Of a stretch of 7,563 bases of DNA, positions 6,788 through 7,563 are shown in pieces. The number at the start of each line of letters is the position of its first letter. The stretch's first letter is position 1. Position numbers and translations under genes: made by a program. The notes below the pieces were generated by a model. That model did not search any database. It saw only the letters and a program-made list of their open reading frames with translations, and was not told where the DNA came from. Origin of the DNA: Planctomycetaceae bacterium (GTDB taxonomy: Bacteria > Planctomycetota > Planctomycetia > Pirellulales > Pirellulaceae); NCBI GenBank assembly GCA_007695205.1, contig REEF01000232.1, positions 1-7,563 of the forward strand. Reading direction: 5' to 3'.

Positions 6788-7342
6788 CTAGGACGTCAGC
6801 AGTCCTGTCGTGCGGCGGATGGCGCGTTCGAAGCGTTTTCGCAAACGGGCGGGGGAGCTGTTCATCAGGCGGGCGATTTCGGACCAGGAGTAATCGGCGC
6901 GGCGGTACATGCCGAGCATCCGTTCCTCGCCGGTCAATTGCTCGTAGATGGCGTCCAAGCGTTCGTTCCAGCAGATCGTTGCTGCCGGATCTGCTTCCTG
7001 AGAGCACGCCATCGTCTGGCGCAGCCGCGCGGTCTTCGTCTGCAGGGCCCGCTGCTCTGCCTGCTTCTTGCGCAAGATCATAATCGCCTGGTTCTTCAGG
7101 ACGGTTGAGAGGTAAGCTGTCATTTCGGGGAGTTCCAATTGCTCGATTCGCATGGGGTTACGCAGCAGGGCAAGCATCGCCGTGCCCAGAAGATCGTCGG
7201 GGGCGACGCGATCGCCGATTCCGCACCGTCGAATCCAATGGTTGGCGATCGTTCGCAGCGTGGGGCTCGATCCGTCGTACAGCAACGCCAAAGCCGTTTC
7301 CATCTCAGCGGGATCTGGATTTGCTTCACACATCCTGTACAT
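6788..7342 (-). CDS. ECF-type RNA polymerase sigma factor
   Basis: The 184-residue protein has the size and layout of an extracytoplasmic function sigma factor. Region 2 lies at about residues 25-95, with P48-D-D-L-L-G-T-A-M-L-A-L-L as the equivalent of the usual E-D-L-x-Q motif. A basic linker follows (L-R-K-K-Q-A-E-Q-R at 90-98). Region 4 lies at about 125-178, with helix-turn-helix Y151-S-W-S-E-I-A-R-L-M and R-L-R-K-R-F. It would direct core polymerase to a particular promoter set; the targets are unknown. The ATG at 7342 shares its A with the stop TGA of the upstream DUF1559 gene (TGATG) and has GGGAG 7 nt upstream (7350-7354, complement), so translation is probably coupled. ATG 7333 is a second possible start. 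No anti-sigma gene is visible beside it. The stop lies 94 nt from the end of the convergent glycosyltransferase gene. Its region 4 DNA is repeated in the remnant at 1145-1338. Confidence 0.88.
   Translation of the reverse strand: MYRMCEANPDPAEMETALALLYDGSSPTLRTIANHWIRRCGIGDRVAPDDLLGTAMLALLRNPMRIEQLELPEMTAYLSTVLKNQAIMILRKKQAEQRALQTKTARLRQTMACSQEADPAATICWNERLDAIYEQLTGEERMLGMYRRADYSWSEIARLMNSSPARLRKRFERAIRRTTGLLTS
6797..6990 (-). repeat. Direct repeat, right copy (sigma region 4 block)
   Basis: This is the partner of 1145-1338, in the same orientation, about 93% identical by hand count and ungapped. In the intact gene it covers residues 118-182, that is, almost exactly the region 4 DNA-binding domain and not the linker or region 2. 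Confidence 0.85.
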
Positions 7343-7563
7343 CAGAAGTCTCCCAGCGGCTGGCCGTCGGCGCGGTGGCCCAGGCGGCGGTGGGTTTCGG
7401 CGTCGATGGTGAAATGGATCGCTCGCACCGAGCCGTCGCAGAAGACGAAATGGCAGACGGCGTGCGGGCTGCCAAAGCGGGCTTCGGCCATCTCGCCCGG
7501 CTGGTCCGGCAACGGGGGCCACTCGGGCAGGGTCCAGCGGGCGATGTCGAAATCGTCGCCCGA
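7342..7563 (-). CDS. DUF1559 pseudopilin-like protein, C-terminus only
   Basis: The reverse strand is open from the window edge to a TGA at 7342-7344, giving the last 73 residues of a longer protein whose start is outside. The segment F30-G-S-P-H34 ... F-V-F-C-D43-G-S-V-R-A-I followed by F-T-I-D-A-E-T-H-R-R-L-G-H-R-A-D-G-Q-P is the characteristic C-terminal end of planctomycete DUF1559 proteins. These carry a prepilin-type N-terminus and the so-called H-X9-DG motif, and are thought to be exported by type II secretion/pilin-like machinery. Here the His-to-Asp interval is eight residues instead of nine, a small deviation. The gene is directly upstream of and overlaps the ECF sigma gene (TGATG), so the two are almost certainly co-transcribed. 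The family call rests on this conserved C-terminus. Confidence 0.85.
   Translation of the reverse strand, partial: SGDDFDIARWTLPEWPPLPDQPGEMAEARFGSPHAVCHFVFCDGSVRAIHFTIDAETHRRLGHRADGQPLGDF

Noticed and set aside
6678..6791. A 37-codon plus-strand frame (ATG 6678 to TAG 6789-6791) ending in a Lys/Gln/Glu-rich segment
   Set aside because: It has no ribosome site, lies mostly between or within the two convergent genes, and matches nothing I recognise. It could be the tail of a degraded gene, but the evidence is too thin to annotate.
6014..7007. Long minus-strand open frames opposite the glycosyltransferase gene
   Set aside because: Their Arg/Pro-rich translations are typical antisense shadows of GC-rich coding DNA, while the plus strand has clear family motifs.

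Overview
The window looks like chromosomal DNA of a planctomycete (phylum Planctomycetota, probably Pirellulales-like). The reasons are protein families and arrangements typical of that group: the C-terminus of a DUF1559 pseudopilin-like protein joined to a small ECF sigma factor, two divergently oriented DUF1573 proteins, a secreted Cys-rich protein, and a GT-C family 39 membrane glycosyltransferase with a DWGQD motif. No taxonomic marker gene is present, so this assignment is inference.

Left part (1-1475, minus strand): a DUF1573 lipoprotein gene whose 3' end lies outside the window (906 down to 1). Upstream of it in the same direction is a frameshifted, 5'-truncated remnant of an ECF sigma factor gene (1475 down to 1136). 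Positions 1476-1899 contain no convincing gene.

Middle part (1900-6694, plus strand): four consecutive genes for envelope or secreted proteins. These are a membrane-anchored DUF1573 protein; a 168-residue secreted protein with 11 Cys in its mature part, arranged as two similar modules; a 426-residue exported protein of unknown function with a C-terminal membrane anchor; and a GT39-like polyprenyl-phosphosugar-dependent glycosyltransferase. The second and third genes are directly adjacent and the third and fourth overlap by 4 nt (GTGA), so at least genes 2-4 look like one transcription unit.

Right part (6788-7563, minus strand): an intact 184-residue ECF sigma factor, translationally coupled (TGATG) to the end of a DUF1559 gene that enters from the right edge. 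Its sigma region 4 coding block (6797-6990) is repeated, ungapped and at about 93% identity by hand count, in the remnant on the left (1145-1338). The plus-strand gene cluster is therefore flanked by direct repeats of one sigma-factor domain about 5.65 kb apart.

The two edge genes (DUF1573 lipoprotein and DUF1559) run off the window; I found them by translating the reverse strand by hand. No tRNA, rRNA, CRISPR array, recognisable transposase or integrase was seen. The points most worth following up are the sigma-domain direct repeat around the cluster and the DUF1573 / Cys-module / anchored protein / glycosyltransferase set as a possible uncharacterised cell-surface system.
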